Assembly (NCBI RefSeq): GCF_020103725.1
Contig: NZ_JAHXBG010000031.1
Location: forward strand, 62,001-126,000
Source: Hyalangium gracile
Lineage (GTDB): Bacteria > Myxococcota > Myxococcia > Myxococcales > Myxococcaceae
Reading direction: 5' to 3'
DNA length: 64,000 nt
The notes beneath the pieces were generated by a model. That model did no database searches and was not told the origin of the DNA. It was given only the letters and a program-made list of their open reading frames with translations. Numbering within the stretch: the first letter of the stretch is position 1; each line of letters starts with the position of its first letter. Made by a program: the position numbers and the translations under genes. This document shows, one piece after another, positions 54,093-63,537 of the stretch.

Positions 54093-55583
54093 TCAGAACG
54101 GGATCATTCGAAAGAAGCTCTGCGCCAGGCGACGCCCGTGCAGCTCCAGGTTCGACCTGGTTCCGGAGAGCACCTCATACTGAATGCCAGTGGCAGGGTC
54201 AACCGCATCAACTCCCTTGTCGTTCCAGCGCAACTGGTTGAACTCTCTTCTCAGCATCTTCTCCACCCATTGCCCCCGAAACATGCGCTCTGTGATACGA
54301 GCCTTCAGGTAATTCCCAGTCGCTCTGGCGTTGCGAATCGCTTGCGCTTGCTGCTCTGTGAATTTGTCAGGACCCCATTGATTGCGATAGCGCACCGCCG
54401 ATTCCACCAAGCGGTCCCCTACGGGATCACTGAGGGGAATCTCGTTGCTGGATTGTCCAGGTCGCAGGTGCCAGCGCTGGCCGTTCTCCAAGAAGACCTG
54501 CTGGTTACCTCCTCGGTGACGGATGAGGGTGGTGACACTCGCCCGCGCCGCCGCGGTCTCTCCCGCCGCAACCGCCCCGCTGCTCCCGGGACGACGAACC
54601 ATGAGGGTGAAGGTCTGCTCCTCTGCGGCTGCTACCGCCTCCACCTCGGCCGCCGCGGCCAGCCTCAGCCCCCGCGCCTCGGCCCACGCCGCCGCGCGCT
54701 CGAAGCCAGGCAGCTTCGGTAGCTTCGCGGCGAACCTCGCCGCCCCGCCCGAAAGCACTGTCGTCACCAGCAGCACCAACACCCGCGCCGTGTTCTCTCC
54801 CATCACCTTGCGGAATCGCTCGCTGGCCTGCTCTATCTGCGCGTAGGAGGTGGCTCGATCCACCTCCTGCACCAGCGCGCCCCACCCATCCATCAGGCTC
54901 CAGACCGCCTGCACTGGCAGCCACGCCAGCAGCGCCACCGTCAAGCTCGCGGCCAGCACCTTGCTCACCGGCTCGGGCAGCAGCCATAGCAACAGGTAGA
55001 AGCACCCGGTCCACACCACCATCGACACCAGCACCGCGGGCGACACCATGTCCTTGAGCGAGGCCCGCGTCTCCTGCAGTACGCCTCTCAGCGCGAGCGC
55101 CAGCCCCAGGGTGCGCAGGTCTTCACGCGTCAGCGTAGGCCCGTCAGTGTAGAGCCCGAGGCAATCTCCCCCTCCGTAGTCCCTCTGACACATCCGCTGG
55201 TAGCCGCGCCCGAGCTCCGCCACCGAGGCCGCCTCCAGCGGGCTGTCATCCTCCAGGGGCATCAGCCGCACCACCCGCTGTCCCTCCAGGTCGGCTCGCA
55301 GGTTCGCGCGTAGCTCTCCCTCCATGAGCCAGCGCCCCAGTTCCTGGGGATCCGTGGAGGGCGCAATCTCCGAAGCCAGCATCCTCATGGCTCGCTGGAA
55401 GTCCTGCTGGGGCACCACCACTGGCTCAGGCTGGCCCGTGTCCTGGCTGATCACCCGCACCTCGTAGCGTGCGGCGGCCGGTGTCGATTCGGAGAATTCC
55501 CCGTCCGGATACACCACTCGCGGGGTTCCAGAGCAGGCCACCAGCAACACCAGGAACAACGCTCCCACTTCGCGCGGGTTCAT
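54093..55583 (-). CDS. sitA: SitA-family polymorphic toxin lipoprotein
   Basis: 496 aa. Lipoprotein signal with lipobox LVAC (Cys17), an N-terminal escort region with CLGLYTDGPTLTREDLR (141-157), two or three hydrophobic helices (about 183-202, 207-230 and 266-285), and an AVAAGETAAARASVTTLIRH linker (337-355). A variable C-terminal toxin domain (about 375-496) ends in a WNDKGVDAVD, YEVLSG segment that could be a PD-(D/E)xK-like nuclease core (inference). SitA lipoproteins are known from Myxococcus as toxins passed between siblings by outer-membrane exchange. The immunity gene follows in the same operon. The family call is from recall of the characteristic N-terminal wording. Confidence 0.78.
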   Translation of the reverse strand: MNPREVGALFLVLLVACSGTPRVVYPDGEFSESTPAAARYEVRVISQDTGQPEPVVVPQQDFQRAMRMLASEIAPSTDPQELGRWLMEGELRANLRADLEGQRVVRLMPLEDDSPLEAASVAELGRGYQRMCQRDYGGGDCLGLYTDGPTLTREDLRTLGLALALRGVLQETRASLKDMVSPAVLVSMVVWTGCFYLLLWLLPEPVSKVLAASLTVALLAWLPVQAVWSLMDGWGALVQEVDRATSYAQIEQASERFRKVMGENTARVLVLLVTTVLSGGAARFAAKLPKLPGFERAAAWAEARGLRLAAAAEVEAVAAAEEQTFTLMVRRPGSSGAVAAGETAAARASVTTLIRHRGGNQQVFLENGQRWHLRPGQSSNEIPLSDPVGDRLVESAVRYRNQWGPDKFTEQQAQAIRNARATGNYLKARITERMFRGQWVEKMLRREFNQLRWNDKGVDAVDPATGIQYEVLSGTRSNLELHGRRLAQSFFRMIPF

Positions 55584-55611
55584 GCATCCTCCCTCACGTC
55601 GGAGGCCGTCA

Positions 55612-55749
55612 TGCTACGAACGCCCCCAGAGCGAAGCGATGACCCTCCAAGTCCTCCTCCGTATCCCGGCCCTTGAGGAGATCTGGCAGCACGCCATCAA
55701 GTTGATCATGAAGTACGATCTGACAGGAGCCTCGATGGTGCCCGACTGA
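55612..55749 (+). pseudogene. 3' remnant of a SitA6-type toxin gene
   Basis: 46 codons on the plus strand, including LRIPALEEIWQHAIKLIMKY and ending in DLTGASMVPD. They stand directly before the sitI6-like gene, where a SitA6 toxin C-terminus is expected. No N-terminal part survives; the minus-strand sitA occupies that place. The remnant is back-to-back with the intact toxin gene. Confidence 0.45.
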
Positions 55750-55773
55750 GGAGGCACCCTGAGCGCAAATCGG

Positions 55774-56335
55774 ATGCGATTCTACGAGTTGAGGGAGAAC
55801 CGAGCGCCGGGCCACACAGGGGACATCCGTGCCGCATCCAAGTGGTTCCTCCCCGGAGCGAAGTGTCCGGGGTGCCGTGCGACATGGGCCAACGCGGCGG
55901 TGGCTTACCCCTGCGTCGACCTCTCACGCCATCCCCAGCAGGCGGCGTTCGTGGTGCCAAGGGCTGAGCCTCTTCATGAGTTCGAACGGCTGCGTGAGCT
56001 GATCCGCCCCTGGGCTCCTGAAGGAGCGCCTCTTCCTCCCGGAACGCGGTTCGGTCCCCTTGTCGGGAAGGCGTGGGGGCGCTTCGGCTCCTTCTTCTTC
56101 CAGAATCCCTGGACGCTGCTGGTGCGACGCGAGGCGATGGAGGCGCTGCAACAGGCCGGCCTTCGGGGGGTGGCGGGGCGTAAGCCCGAGCTGAGCTTTC
56201 GTCAAAAGAAAGAGCTGCCAGACCTGCTGGAGCTCCAGCTCATGCCCTGCGGATTGTTGCACGCGGACTGCCTGCGCCAACGTCCAGCGCCTCGGGATGG
56301 ATGGAATCCTCTTCCACGAGCTACCGCTGCGCTGA
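55774..56335 (+). pseudogene. sitI6: SitI6-family double-CxxCG immunity gene with internal deletion
   Basis: It begins MRFYELRENRAPGHTGDIRA and runs as a normal member of the SitI6 family: WFLPGAKCPGCRATW (first Cys pair), YPCVDLS, LPPGTRFGPLVG, FFFQNPWTLLVRREA, FRQKKELPDLLELQL and GLLHADC. After about residue 170 the frame loses homology. The expected C-terminus (LGMDGILFHELPLR, then stop at 56333-56335) is present in another frame. So the stretch carrying the second CxxCG motif has been deleted with a frame change. The reading frame would otherwise run on to 56685 with unrelated sequence. Probably non-functional. Confidence 0.62.
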
Positions 56336-56348
56336 GCGGCGAGACTTA

Positions 56349-56572
<224 letters not shown>

Positions 56573-56671
56573 TGAGCAACTCGGCCCAGTCCATTCGTGA
56601 CGTCCCCTGCTTCGGGGTGCGCCCACCCCTGACTGCAAGCCTTGACGCGGGGCTTCTCCAAGAGCGGCAGG

Positions 56672-57808
56672 CTACTGGCCCGTGACGGTGACCGTTCCCA
56701 GGACGGGCGTGGGGGATGTCTGGCTCGGGCTCAACCAGAACGTGCTGGTGCCGCCCTTCGGCACGTAGGGCCAGACCGCGGTGAAGGTGTTTCCGCCATT
56801 GCACGCCCAGACCTGCTGAATACCGCCGCTGTTCTGGACCCACACGCACATGCCCGTGTGGCCGGAGCCGGAAAGATTGTACGAGATCGTGGTGCTGCCA
56901 TTCTGGCCCTCGGGAACGGTCACCACCCTAGGCGATGCGGAGAGGGTGGGGGCCGTTCCCTGGCGCCCCGTCACGACGACCTGGGCGATGTTGGGCGAAG
57001 GCGAAGCGCTGCCTCCATTGCTGATCCACACGGTCGACGTCCCCCCCGCAGGCACATAGGGCCAGACCGAGCTATGGGCACCGCCACCGGAACAGCCCCA
57101 GAGCTGCGCGCCTCCACCCGAGTTCTGGATCCACACACATGGATTGCTGTAGTTGACCGTGTTCCAGTTGATCGTCGTGGAGCCCCACGACAGTCCATAG
57201 GGCACCGTCACGGTCTGCGGCGAAGCCGAGATGCTCGCGGATTGAGGGTAGCAATTCGTGTCCCCTGCAACGCAGGACACGTGCTGCATGACCGAGTCCG
57301 GGCCTGAACCCGGGCACGACGCGGGCAGGTTCATCTGAATCACCTGCCATCCTGGCGGGACACCCACCGCGGAGCAGTAGCGCAGGGTGCCTCCGACGGG
57401 GATGTCATGGTAGGACCGATAGGTGTATTGATTGAAGCACGCGCCGCCGGGCAGACAGATGCTGTAATAGCCGCTGGTATAGGGGTACGAGCAGGTCGGG
57501 ACATTGGCCATCTGGACCACCGTCCATCCGTTGGGCGGCAGAGGGCCCTGCGCAGTCGCGCAGTTCGGCCCCGAGGTGGCGTTCGTGCCGATGCCGGACG
57601 TGTCAGCCTTCGGCAAGGCCAGGAACGGCAGGGTCGTCACATCCAATACGTCTGGCGCAGTCGTCCCGCCGCTCAGGGGGCGCAGCTCATGGGCTCCAGT
57701 GGGGGCCCGGTCGTCCCGTGCCAACCCTTCATCGCCCTCGGGGCTTGCCACGGCGGGGCCCGCCAGCAGGGATGCCAGCGAAAGGGCTGCGATCATCATT
57801 GCCTTCAT
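56672..57808 (-). CDS. Secreted Cys-containing protein with two beta-rich repeats
   Basis: 378 aa from the ATG at 57808. Sec signal ending at AVASPE. Two similar repeats of about 85 residues lie in the C-terminal half: SASPQTVTVPYG...CVWIQNSGGGAQLWGC...VWPYVPAGGTSTVWIS and SASPRVVTVPEG...CVWVQNSGGIQQVWAC...VWPYVPKGGTSTFWLS. The N-terminal half has several Cys and Tyr/Gly-rich stretches. It looks like an extracellular binding protein. No family is recognised. Confidence 0.72.
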   Translation of the reverse strand: MKAMMIAALSLASLLAGPAVASPEGDEGLARDDRAPTGAHELRPLSGGTTAPDVLDVTTLPFLALPKADTSGIGTNATSGPNCATAQGPLPPNGWTVVQMANVPTCSYPYTSGYYSICLPGGACFNQYTYRSYHDIPVGGTLRYCSAVGVPPGWQVIQMNLPASCPGSGPDSVMQHVSCVAGDTNCYPQSASISASPQTVTVPYGLSWGSTTINWNTVNYSNPCVWIQNSGGGAQLWGCSGGGAHSSVWPYVPAGGTSTVWISNGGSASPSPNIAQVVVTGRQGTAPTLSASPRVVTVPEGQNGSTTISYNLSGSGHTGMCVWVQNSGGIQQVWACNGGNTFTAVWPYVPKGGTSTFWLSPSQTSPTPVLGTVTVTGQ

Positions 57809-58174
57809 CAGATGGGTTCCTTTGGAGTGCGAGGGACTCTTCCCCGGCAAGTCCAAGGAGACCCTGGCCCAACAAGGTATGCAGGGAGGACTTGTATTTC
57901 AGTTCGAGCGGAATTTACGGCCTGGGCCGGAAGAGCTGTCGTTGCGGCAATAACGGAGCCCCTCGCGCCGCCCCATGCGCCCGATGTGGCCGGGTCTCAT
58001 CGAGCGGCAGGAGCTCGAGTACGTGCGGCACGGCAAGCATGTGTCACCCCTTCATGCGAGGAGGTGATCAGGTTGGAAGGCCGCCACGGTTTCTGCGCAG
58101 GTTCATTCGCTCGAACGACTCAATGCCCCGGCCTCGGCGGAGCACCCGCGGTGCTCTTTCGCCGGAGGCGTTGA
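57809..58174. other. 366-base interval without a recognisable gene
   Basis: No frame on either strand shows convincing codon usage, a start with a ribosome site, or a known motif, and I found no clear terminator hairpin. Confidence 0.4.
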
Positions 58175-58489
58175 TCACAAGGTGGCGAGCTCAGGCTTGT
58201 GGCCGAGCGCGGCTTCGCACTCATGGGTCGTGGTGTAGTGGAGCCTGACCGACTGCCCCATGGGTTCGCCGGGCCAGCGAATGTTCGCGGAACGGACCTC
58301 GCCAACGTCGCCCCAATGGATGTGTATCTCTACCGCGAAGTCGTGGAGGCTGGTGTTCCGCGGATTGCGAACGAGATAGATGCCGATGAACTCGTTGCGC
58401 CGATCGTTGTCGTATTTGAGCTTGTAGCCGTGAACATCGGTGTTGTTCGCGAGCGCTTGGGTGATCCGATCCGCGTCATATCTGTCCAT
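58175..58489 (-). CDS. Hypothetical small protein
   Basis: 104 aa from the ATG at 58489. Soluble, with MDRYDADRITQALANNTDVH at the start and a FAVEIHIHWGDVGEVRSANI strand region. No signal peptide or known motif. Coding-like codon use supports it. A lone gene. Confidence 0.5.
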   Translation of the reverse strand: MDRYDADRITQALANNTDVHGYKLKYDNDRRNEFIGIYLVRNPRNTSLHDFAVEIHIHWGDVGEVRSANIRWPGEPMGQSVRLHYTTTHECEAALGHKPELATL

Positions 58490-58891
58490 GGCCGCGATTA
58501 TATCGGGAGGGGCTCGCGGGGGGGAATCGTTCGAGCGCCTCCGACAGTTCCTCGGCCATGGCCACATTCGTCCACAGCGCCCCCTCCGGAAGCTGCTCGC
58601 AGTCGTCCGACTTGAAGCGGTCAGCCCGTTCGGGCCCGCTGGCCATGTCGCGTGGGTGGAGACGGCACGGACTCGGGGCTGCGTGACGCGCTCACCCGGT
58701 GGTTCGGACCGCCCACGCTGGCGTTGCGCGGCTCGCACCCACGACAAAGCATCGTGCTCGACCGTGAGCCTCATCTGCCGGGTCGCCTCCGGGCCCCTGA
58801 CGAAATCTCCCCTCCACCGCGCATCGCGCGGACGGGTCGGGCATCTGACCGGCGCACGAAGGTGCGGGATTCAACCCTGGAGGACAACGAC
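58490..58891. other. 402-base interval without a recognisable gene
   Basis: This separates two divergent genes and must contain the promoter for the oxidoreductase. No specific element could be assigned. Confidence 0.35.
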
Positions 58892-59590
58892 ATGAAGATT
58901 GGAATCATTGGCGCGGGCTTGATTGGCGGGACCCTGGCCCGGCGCTGGGTGCAGCTGGGGCATGAGGTGTCCATCGCGAACTCTCGCGGGCCGGAGACGC
59001 TCGTGGACCTGGCGAAGGAGACGGGCGCGAAGGCCGTCACCGTCCAGGAGGCGGCCAGGGCGCCCGACGTCATCGTGGTGACCATCCCCCAGAAGGCGGT
59101 GCCCGCGCTGCCCAAGGGCCTCTTCGCGAACACGCCCAAGGACGCGGTGATCATCGACACGGGCAATTACTACCCCGTGCGCGACGGCCAGATCCAGGCG
59201 CTCGACGACGGCCAGGTGGAGAGCGAGTGGGTCGCGTCGCTCATCGGCCGTCCGGTCATCAAGGTCTTCAACAACATCTTCTTCAAGAGCCTGGGCGAGA
59301 ATGGCAAGCCCCAGGGCACGCCGGGGCGCATCGCGCTGCCGGTCGCGGGGGACTCGCCGGAGGCCAAGGCCAAGGTGCTCAAGCTGGTGGAGGAGCTGGG
59401 CTTCGACGCCATCGACGCCGGCAGCCTCGCCGACTCCTGGCGCCAGCAGCCCGGCACCCCCGTCTACACAGGGGACAAGGACGCCGCGGGCGTGAAGGCG
59501 GCCCTGGCCGAGGCCAAGCGCGAGCGCCTGCCGGAGTACCGTAAGGCCTCCAACCAATGGCTGAAGGACTTCCTCGCCAAGCAGGGCTGA
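58892..59590 (+). CDS. NADPH-dependent F420-reductase-like oxidoreductase
   Basis: 232 aa. Rossmann fold at the start with MKIGIIGAGLIGGTLARRW and NSRGPETL (NADP-type second strand), VIVVTIPQKAVPALP, VIIDTGNYYPVRDG, KVFNNIFFKSL and GDSPEAKAKVLKLVEELGFDAID. This is the YrrT/NpdG-like NAD(P)-binding family. Whether F420 or another acceptor is used is unknown. The ATG at 58892 has tggagga upstream; further upstream codons are not coding-like. Confidence 0.85.
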   Translation: MKIGIIGAGLIGGTLARRWVQLGHEVSIANSRGPETLVDLAKETGAKAVTVQEAARAPDVIVVTIPQKAVPALPKGLFANTPKDAVIIDTGNYYPVRDGQIQALDDGQVESEWVASLIGRPVIKVFNNIFFKSLGENGKPQGTPGRIALPVAGDSPEAKAKVLKLVEELGFDAIDAGSLADSWRQQPGTPVYTGDKDAAGVKAALAEAKRERLPEYRKASNQWLKDFLAKQG

Positions 59591-59720
59591 GCGCTCCCGC
59601 CAACGGCTCGAGCGCCTCGTCGTCGAATGGCGCGGCGGGCGGCATTGCCCGCTGCCAGTTTCCCCCCAGGGCTGCGCGGTTTGTCCACCCGCGGCCCTTC
59701 TCGGCACCTGCGCTCCGGGC

Positions 59721-62700
59721 TCACCAGTACTTGAAGCTCAGGAACGTCGCGCCCCAGTCGCCGATGGCATCCACGGTCATGCACGCCAGCCGGCCGTTCT
59801 CCCCCAGCAGGGTCAGGGGCTTGCCCAGGTAGGGCAGGCAGCTGAGGAGGTTCTCGTACAGCGGAGAGCCTGCGTACGTCTCCGGCCAGTCCAGTGAATA
59901 CAGCACGTAGATGCCCATCATCATCAGGCCGTAGCCGACGTTGGCGACCAGCGAGACTTGCTGCCACGCCGTGCCACTGACGAAGATGCCAGCAACCGTG
60001 AGGACGAAGGGGGCGATCTGCAGCGCCCAGATGACGTAGTCCTGCACCTGATCATTGCTCACGGGCACCGGGAACCCCAGCCCCTGCACCAGCAGGCTGA
60101 GGGTGGCATAGATGCCCACGGTGACGTTCGAGGGCGTCTCCTGCTGATCCATCAACATGTCGAGCACGGTGTACACGTAGTAGCTGAGCGTGTAGCCGAT
60201 GTGCATCAGCTCGCTCCCGGCGTCGCCGAGCGCGGCAACCGCCGAGCCTCGGGCCTTGTGGATGATCGTCGCCGGGACCGCCACCAGCAGGGTGCAGACG
60301 TTGAGCAGCGACAGGTCATCGCCGGTGATGAGGCGGTAGAGCGCCGAGAAGAAGGACAGATCGATCGACTGCTTCAGCCACCCCACCACCGAGTCGAGCA
60401 CCGCCTCGAGGAACCGCAGGAAGTCCTTCACCACGGCCGCGGCGAACCGCACCAGATCGACGACGAAATCCGCCATCAGTCCCAGGATGTCCTGGAAGCT
60501 CTTGGTCACGAACTCCTCCGGGTGCGTGAACAGGAGCTGGAAGTTCGAGACGAACCCGGACAGCTCTCCTGGCAGGTTCGCGAAGCTGGAGGTCAGGGCG
60601 GTAGTGGCCTGCTCGAGGAACCGCGGGAAGGCCGTGCCTACCGAGCCCCCCAGGGAGGGGAGCGCCCAGAGCGAGGTGACGTCGTTGAAGCGCTCCAGGA
60701 TCCACTGCAACGGGGCATAGGCTCCGTCCGGTACGAGCGTGAGCGGGTTCGTGCCGCCCTGGGTCTGTGACTGGAGCGTCGTCGAGCCGATCTGGCCCAG
60801 GACGGACTTGAAGGCGTTGGCGATCTGGCCCTCCATCCGCTGAAAGAAGGTGTCCACGTCTCCCAGGCCGGCGGAGATCTGATTGCCGAGCCACGTCTGG
60901 AACGTGCTCACGTTGTCCAGGATGTAGGAGGCGAGCTTCCGCTGGGTCTCGATGATGTCCCGCCACTCGAACAGCCAGCAGAGCCACTCGATCACCTTCT
61001 CCAGGTCCTGGACGACCGTCTTGAGGAAGCCCACCACGACCGTGAAGGCGTCCTCGAGCGTCTGGACGGTGAGGTGGTAGACCTTCTTCATCTCATCGAT
61101 GAACACCTCGATGGACGTCTCGACGAAGCCCTCGGCCCATTGCCAGGTGAGCGAGAGCACCTCGCCCGCCCCGTGGATGACGTCGCTGATGAAGTCACCG
61201 AAGGAGCCCAGCAGCCTCGAATCGCCAGGGCTCGCCGGGTTGCGTGGCGCCCGCGGCGCCGTATCGCTCAGCGGTGTGAAGGACAGGCCCGTGTCTCCCA
61301 CGACCAGCGTCCAGTTCGGGATGTCCCCGGGGCTGAGGGGGCGCCCGGGAGCCGGTCCCGAGGCCACGTACGCCGTGTCCGGCATGGAGTCCGGGAAGGC
61401 CAGGTAGCGGGTCGCGTCGGCCCGCGGGCGGCTCGCCGCGCCGCGAGAGCTTCCACCGCCCAGGCTGTTCCGGATCGTCCTGGCGATCGTCTCCTGGCTC
61501 GACACGTTCTGGTACTTGCCCTTGAGCAGGGGGTTGCCCTGGAAGTCCTTGGCCTTGTCGGCGGCGAGATCCTCCGCCTGGACCTGGGAGAGCTTCGTCG
61601 TCACGCCCTGGCTCAGGTAGATGACGATGCTCTCCTGGGGCTGCATGAAGTTTCCCCAGAGGCTCAGGTTGGGGACGAGGAGCTCCGTGGTCCTCAACGA
61701 GATGCCCAGCTCTCCGGACGCATCGGTGACGAGCCAGGCGGCCTTGTCCACGTCCACCGCATAGTTCTGGCCCTTCACCGTGAGGGTGGCGGGGCCGCTG
61801 GCCGTCAGCTTCACGGGCTGGAAGGCGCGCGGGTTCTTCCGGACGTCCACCAGGCGGAGCTGGGCTCGGAAGGCGGGAGTCTTCGGCACGGGCTGGGAGC
61901 CCGAGGTGTCGTAGTCATCCGCCAGGGGCAGCGTCTGCACGAAGAACTCGTGAGTGATGCCGGAGAGGTTCACCGCGCCGAGGGTGTACGCTCCATCGCC
62001 GATGCACAGGAAGTACGTCACCCCGTTCTCGGTGGTGGGGCCGGGAGTGATGGTGCCCTGGCTGGTGTATTGAAAGCTCACGGCGTTGACGCCCGCGGCC
62101 ACATCCACGGCATACAGCTTCGCCGCGTCCGTGGCGAAGTAGGCGGTGCCATCCGAGACCGCGACGTTGGTGACGATCCGCTCCCCCGGTGAGAAGAGCC
62201 AGAGCTGCGCTCCGGTGCTGGCATCCAGGGCGTAGAGGTTTCCGCCGTCGCTCGCGGTGTAGAGGGCTCCGTTCGCGTAGAAGGGTGCGGCGGTGAGGGG
62301 GCCCTCCATCACGGCCTCCCACTGGACCGTTCCGGTCGCGATGTCCAGGGACTTCAGCGAGCCGTCGCCGCAGGCGACGTAGACGGCTCCCGGTCCGACT
62401 CCGGGGTCCGCCGAGATCAGCGTCTGCCCGTTGTCCGGCTGGTACTGCCACTGAATCTGGCCTGTCTTGATGTCCAGCGCGTAGAGCACGGACGTCTGAT
62501 CGTCCTCGCGCCAGGCCGAGACCAGCACGGTCTCGTCATAGACGATGGCCCGGGACATGCGCAGGCTCAGGCCGTTGGCGGGCAGCAGGAGCTTGCGCCA
62601 GACACGTGTGCCACTCCGCGAGTCCACGGCGTCGAAGAAGCCCTGCTCCTGGCCGAAGAGGAACATGCCCTGGGCGAAGAGGGGCGTGACCCGGATCGTC

Positions 62701-63026
62701 CCTCCCGAGGTGTACCCCCACAGGCGGTGTCCGTCCGTGGCGCTGAAGCCCTCGAGGAATCCCGCGAGGGTGCCCACGGCGATGACGCCATTGCCCACGG
62801 CCGGGTTGCCGGCGGAAGGAGAGTGGATGCCACTGTTCCACAGCTCCCGGGACGTCTGGGTGTCCAGGCAGTGGAGCGCGTTCTTCCCGTAGCTCGTATA
62901 GAGGAGCTTCCCCTGGAAGAGCACGGGAGACTGGGTGTTCCACACCGCCGGGACGTTCGTGCTCCACACCAGGGTGGGGTCGGAGTCCCGGGGAAGCGGG
63001 GAGGAGGCGGCGTTGGTCGAGGTCAT
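59721..63026 (-). CDS. PQQ-type beta-propeller protein with helical, partly membrane-like C-terminus
   Basis: 1,101 aa, no signal peptide. Residues 15-375 form a PQQ/quinoprotein-like propeller of repeated W-x-x-x-LxxG blades (YALDIKTGQIQWQY, KSLDIATGTVQWEA, YALDASTGAQLWLF). Residues 385-545 are a beta-rich middle domain. From about 610 onward is a long helical region rich in amphipathic segments (FISDVIHGAGEVLSL, FVETSIEVFIDEMKKVYHL), with hydrophobic helices near 912-930 and 985-1045. Quinone-site residues were not identified, so it is probably a binding propeller. It could be a membrane-associated or pore-forming effector; that is speculation. Confidence 0.7.
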   Translation of the reverse strand: MTSTNAASSPLPRDSDPTLVWSTNVPAVWNTQSPVLFQGKLLYTSYGKNALHCLDTQTSRELWNSGIHSPSAGNPAVGNGVIAVGTLAGFLEGFSATDGHRLWGYTSGGTIRVTPLFAQGMFLFGQEQGFFDAVDSRSGTRVWRKLLLPANGLSLRMSRAIVYDETVLVSAWREDDQTSVLYALDIKTGQIQWQYQPDNGQTLISADPGVGPGAVYVACGDGSLKSLDIATGTVQWEAVMEGPLTAAPFYANGALYTASDGGNLYALDASTGAQLWLFSPGERIVTNVAVSDGTAYFATDAAKLYAVDVAAGVNAVSFQYTSQGTITPGPTTENGVTYFLCIGDGAYTLGAVNLSGITHEFFVQTLPLADDYDTSGSQPVPKTPAFRAQLRLVDVRKNPRAFQPVKLTASGPATLTVKGQNYAVDVDKAAWLVTDASGELGISLRTTELLVPNLSLWGNFMQPQESIVIYLSQGVTTKLSQVQAEDLAADKAKDFQGNPLLKGKYQNVSSQETIARTIRNSLGGGSSRGAASRPRADATRYLAFPDSMPDTAYVASGPAPGRPLSPGDIPNWTLVVGDTGLSFTPLSDTAPRAPRNPASPGDSRLLGSFGDFISDVIHGAGEVLSLTWQWAEGFVETSIEVFIDEMKKVYHLTVQTLEDAFTVVVGFLKTVVQDLEKVIEWLCWLFEWRDIIETQRKLASYILDNVSTFQTWLGNQISAGLGDVDTFFQRMEGQIANAFKSVLGQIGSTTLQSQTQGGTNPLTLVPDGAYAPLQWILERFNDVTSLWALPSLGGSVGTAFPRFLEQATTALTSSFANLPGELSGFVSNFQLLFTHPEEFVTKSFQDILGLMADFVVDLVRFAAAVVKDFLRFLEAVLDSVVGWLKQSIDLSFFSALYRLITGDDLSLLNVCTLLVAVPATIIHKARGSAVAALGDAGSELMHIGYTLSYYVYTVLDMLMDQQETPSNVTVGIYATLSLLVQGLGFPVPVSNDQVQDYVIWALQIAPFVLTVAGIFVSGTAWQQVSLVANVGYGLMMMGIYVLYSLDWPETYAGSPLYENLLSCLPYLGKPLTLLGENGRLACMTVDAIGDWGATFLSFKYW

Positions 63027-63537
63027 GCACCCAGACTAGGAGTCCGACCGCCGCACGATCTTGTCCTGAAGCGCCAGGAGCTTTGTCCTCGCACGCCACG
63101 CGGAGTGCATCCAGCCCCGCGGGGTCTACCGAGCGCTTCGTCGAGGCGGTTCGCCAGCTGGACCTGGACGGAGTGTTCTTTCAGGCGCTGGAAGTGCGGT
63201 GAACCAAGGGTGTTCGCCTGCCCGTTTACCCTCTACACGGCTTCGATTGCCGCCGGCCGTATTTCCTCCAGAGTCGAGGGAACCTGCGCATGAGCGCATC
63301 CCCATCCTCTTCCCACTTCTCCCCAGTGGGCGCAGGGCGGCGCGGGTCCGTGTACGGTGGAATCTCCCGGCCGGTCGACTCCTTGTAGGCGCGAGCAGGG
63401 GCATACAGGAACGCCTCGAAGAAGACATCCTCGACCCCTGGAGCGTCGACTACGTCAGCGAGCGATTCCGCGTCCTCCAGCGCAGCTTCGAAGACGCTAC
63501 GGCCCTGGGAGATGACCCATGCCCCTGAGGCATCCCC
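63027..63537. other. Interval of gene relics beside the IS element
   Basis: It contains the sitI6-type remnant at 63128-63202. Near its end an open plus-strand stretch (to 63528) ends with DILDPWSVDYVSERFRVLQR, coding-like but unrecognised and without a credible start. Nothing else is supported. Confidence 0.4.
63128..63202 (+). pseudogene. C-terminal remnant of a SitI6-type immunity gene
   Basis: 24 codons reading TERFVEAVRQLDLDGVFFQA and ending LEVR-stop. This corresponds to the last residues of SitI6-family proteins (ERFxEAVRxLxLDG) and to the C-terminus seen at about 56293-56335. Nothing upstream belongs to it. Confidence 0.45.

Noticed and set aside
59958..62192. Plus-strand frames over the propeller protein gene
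   Set aside because: No domain content; His/Arg/Gly-rich antisense translation.
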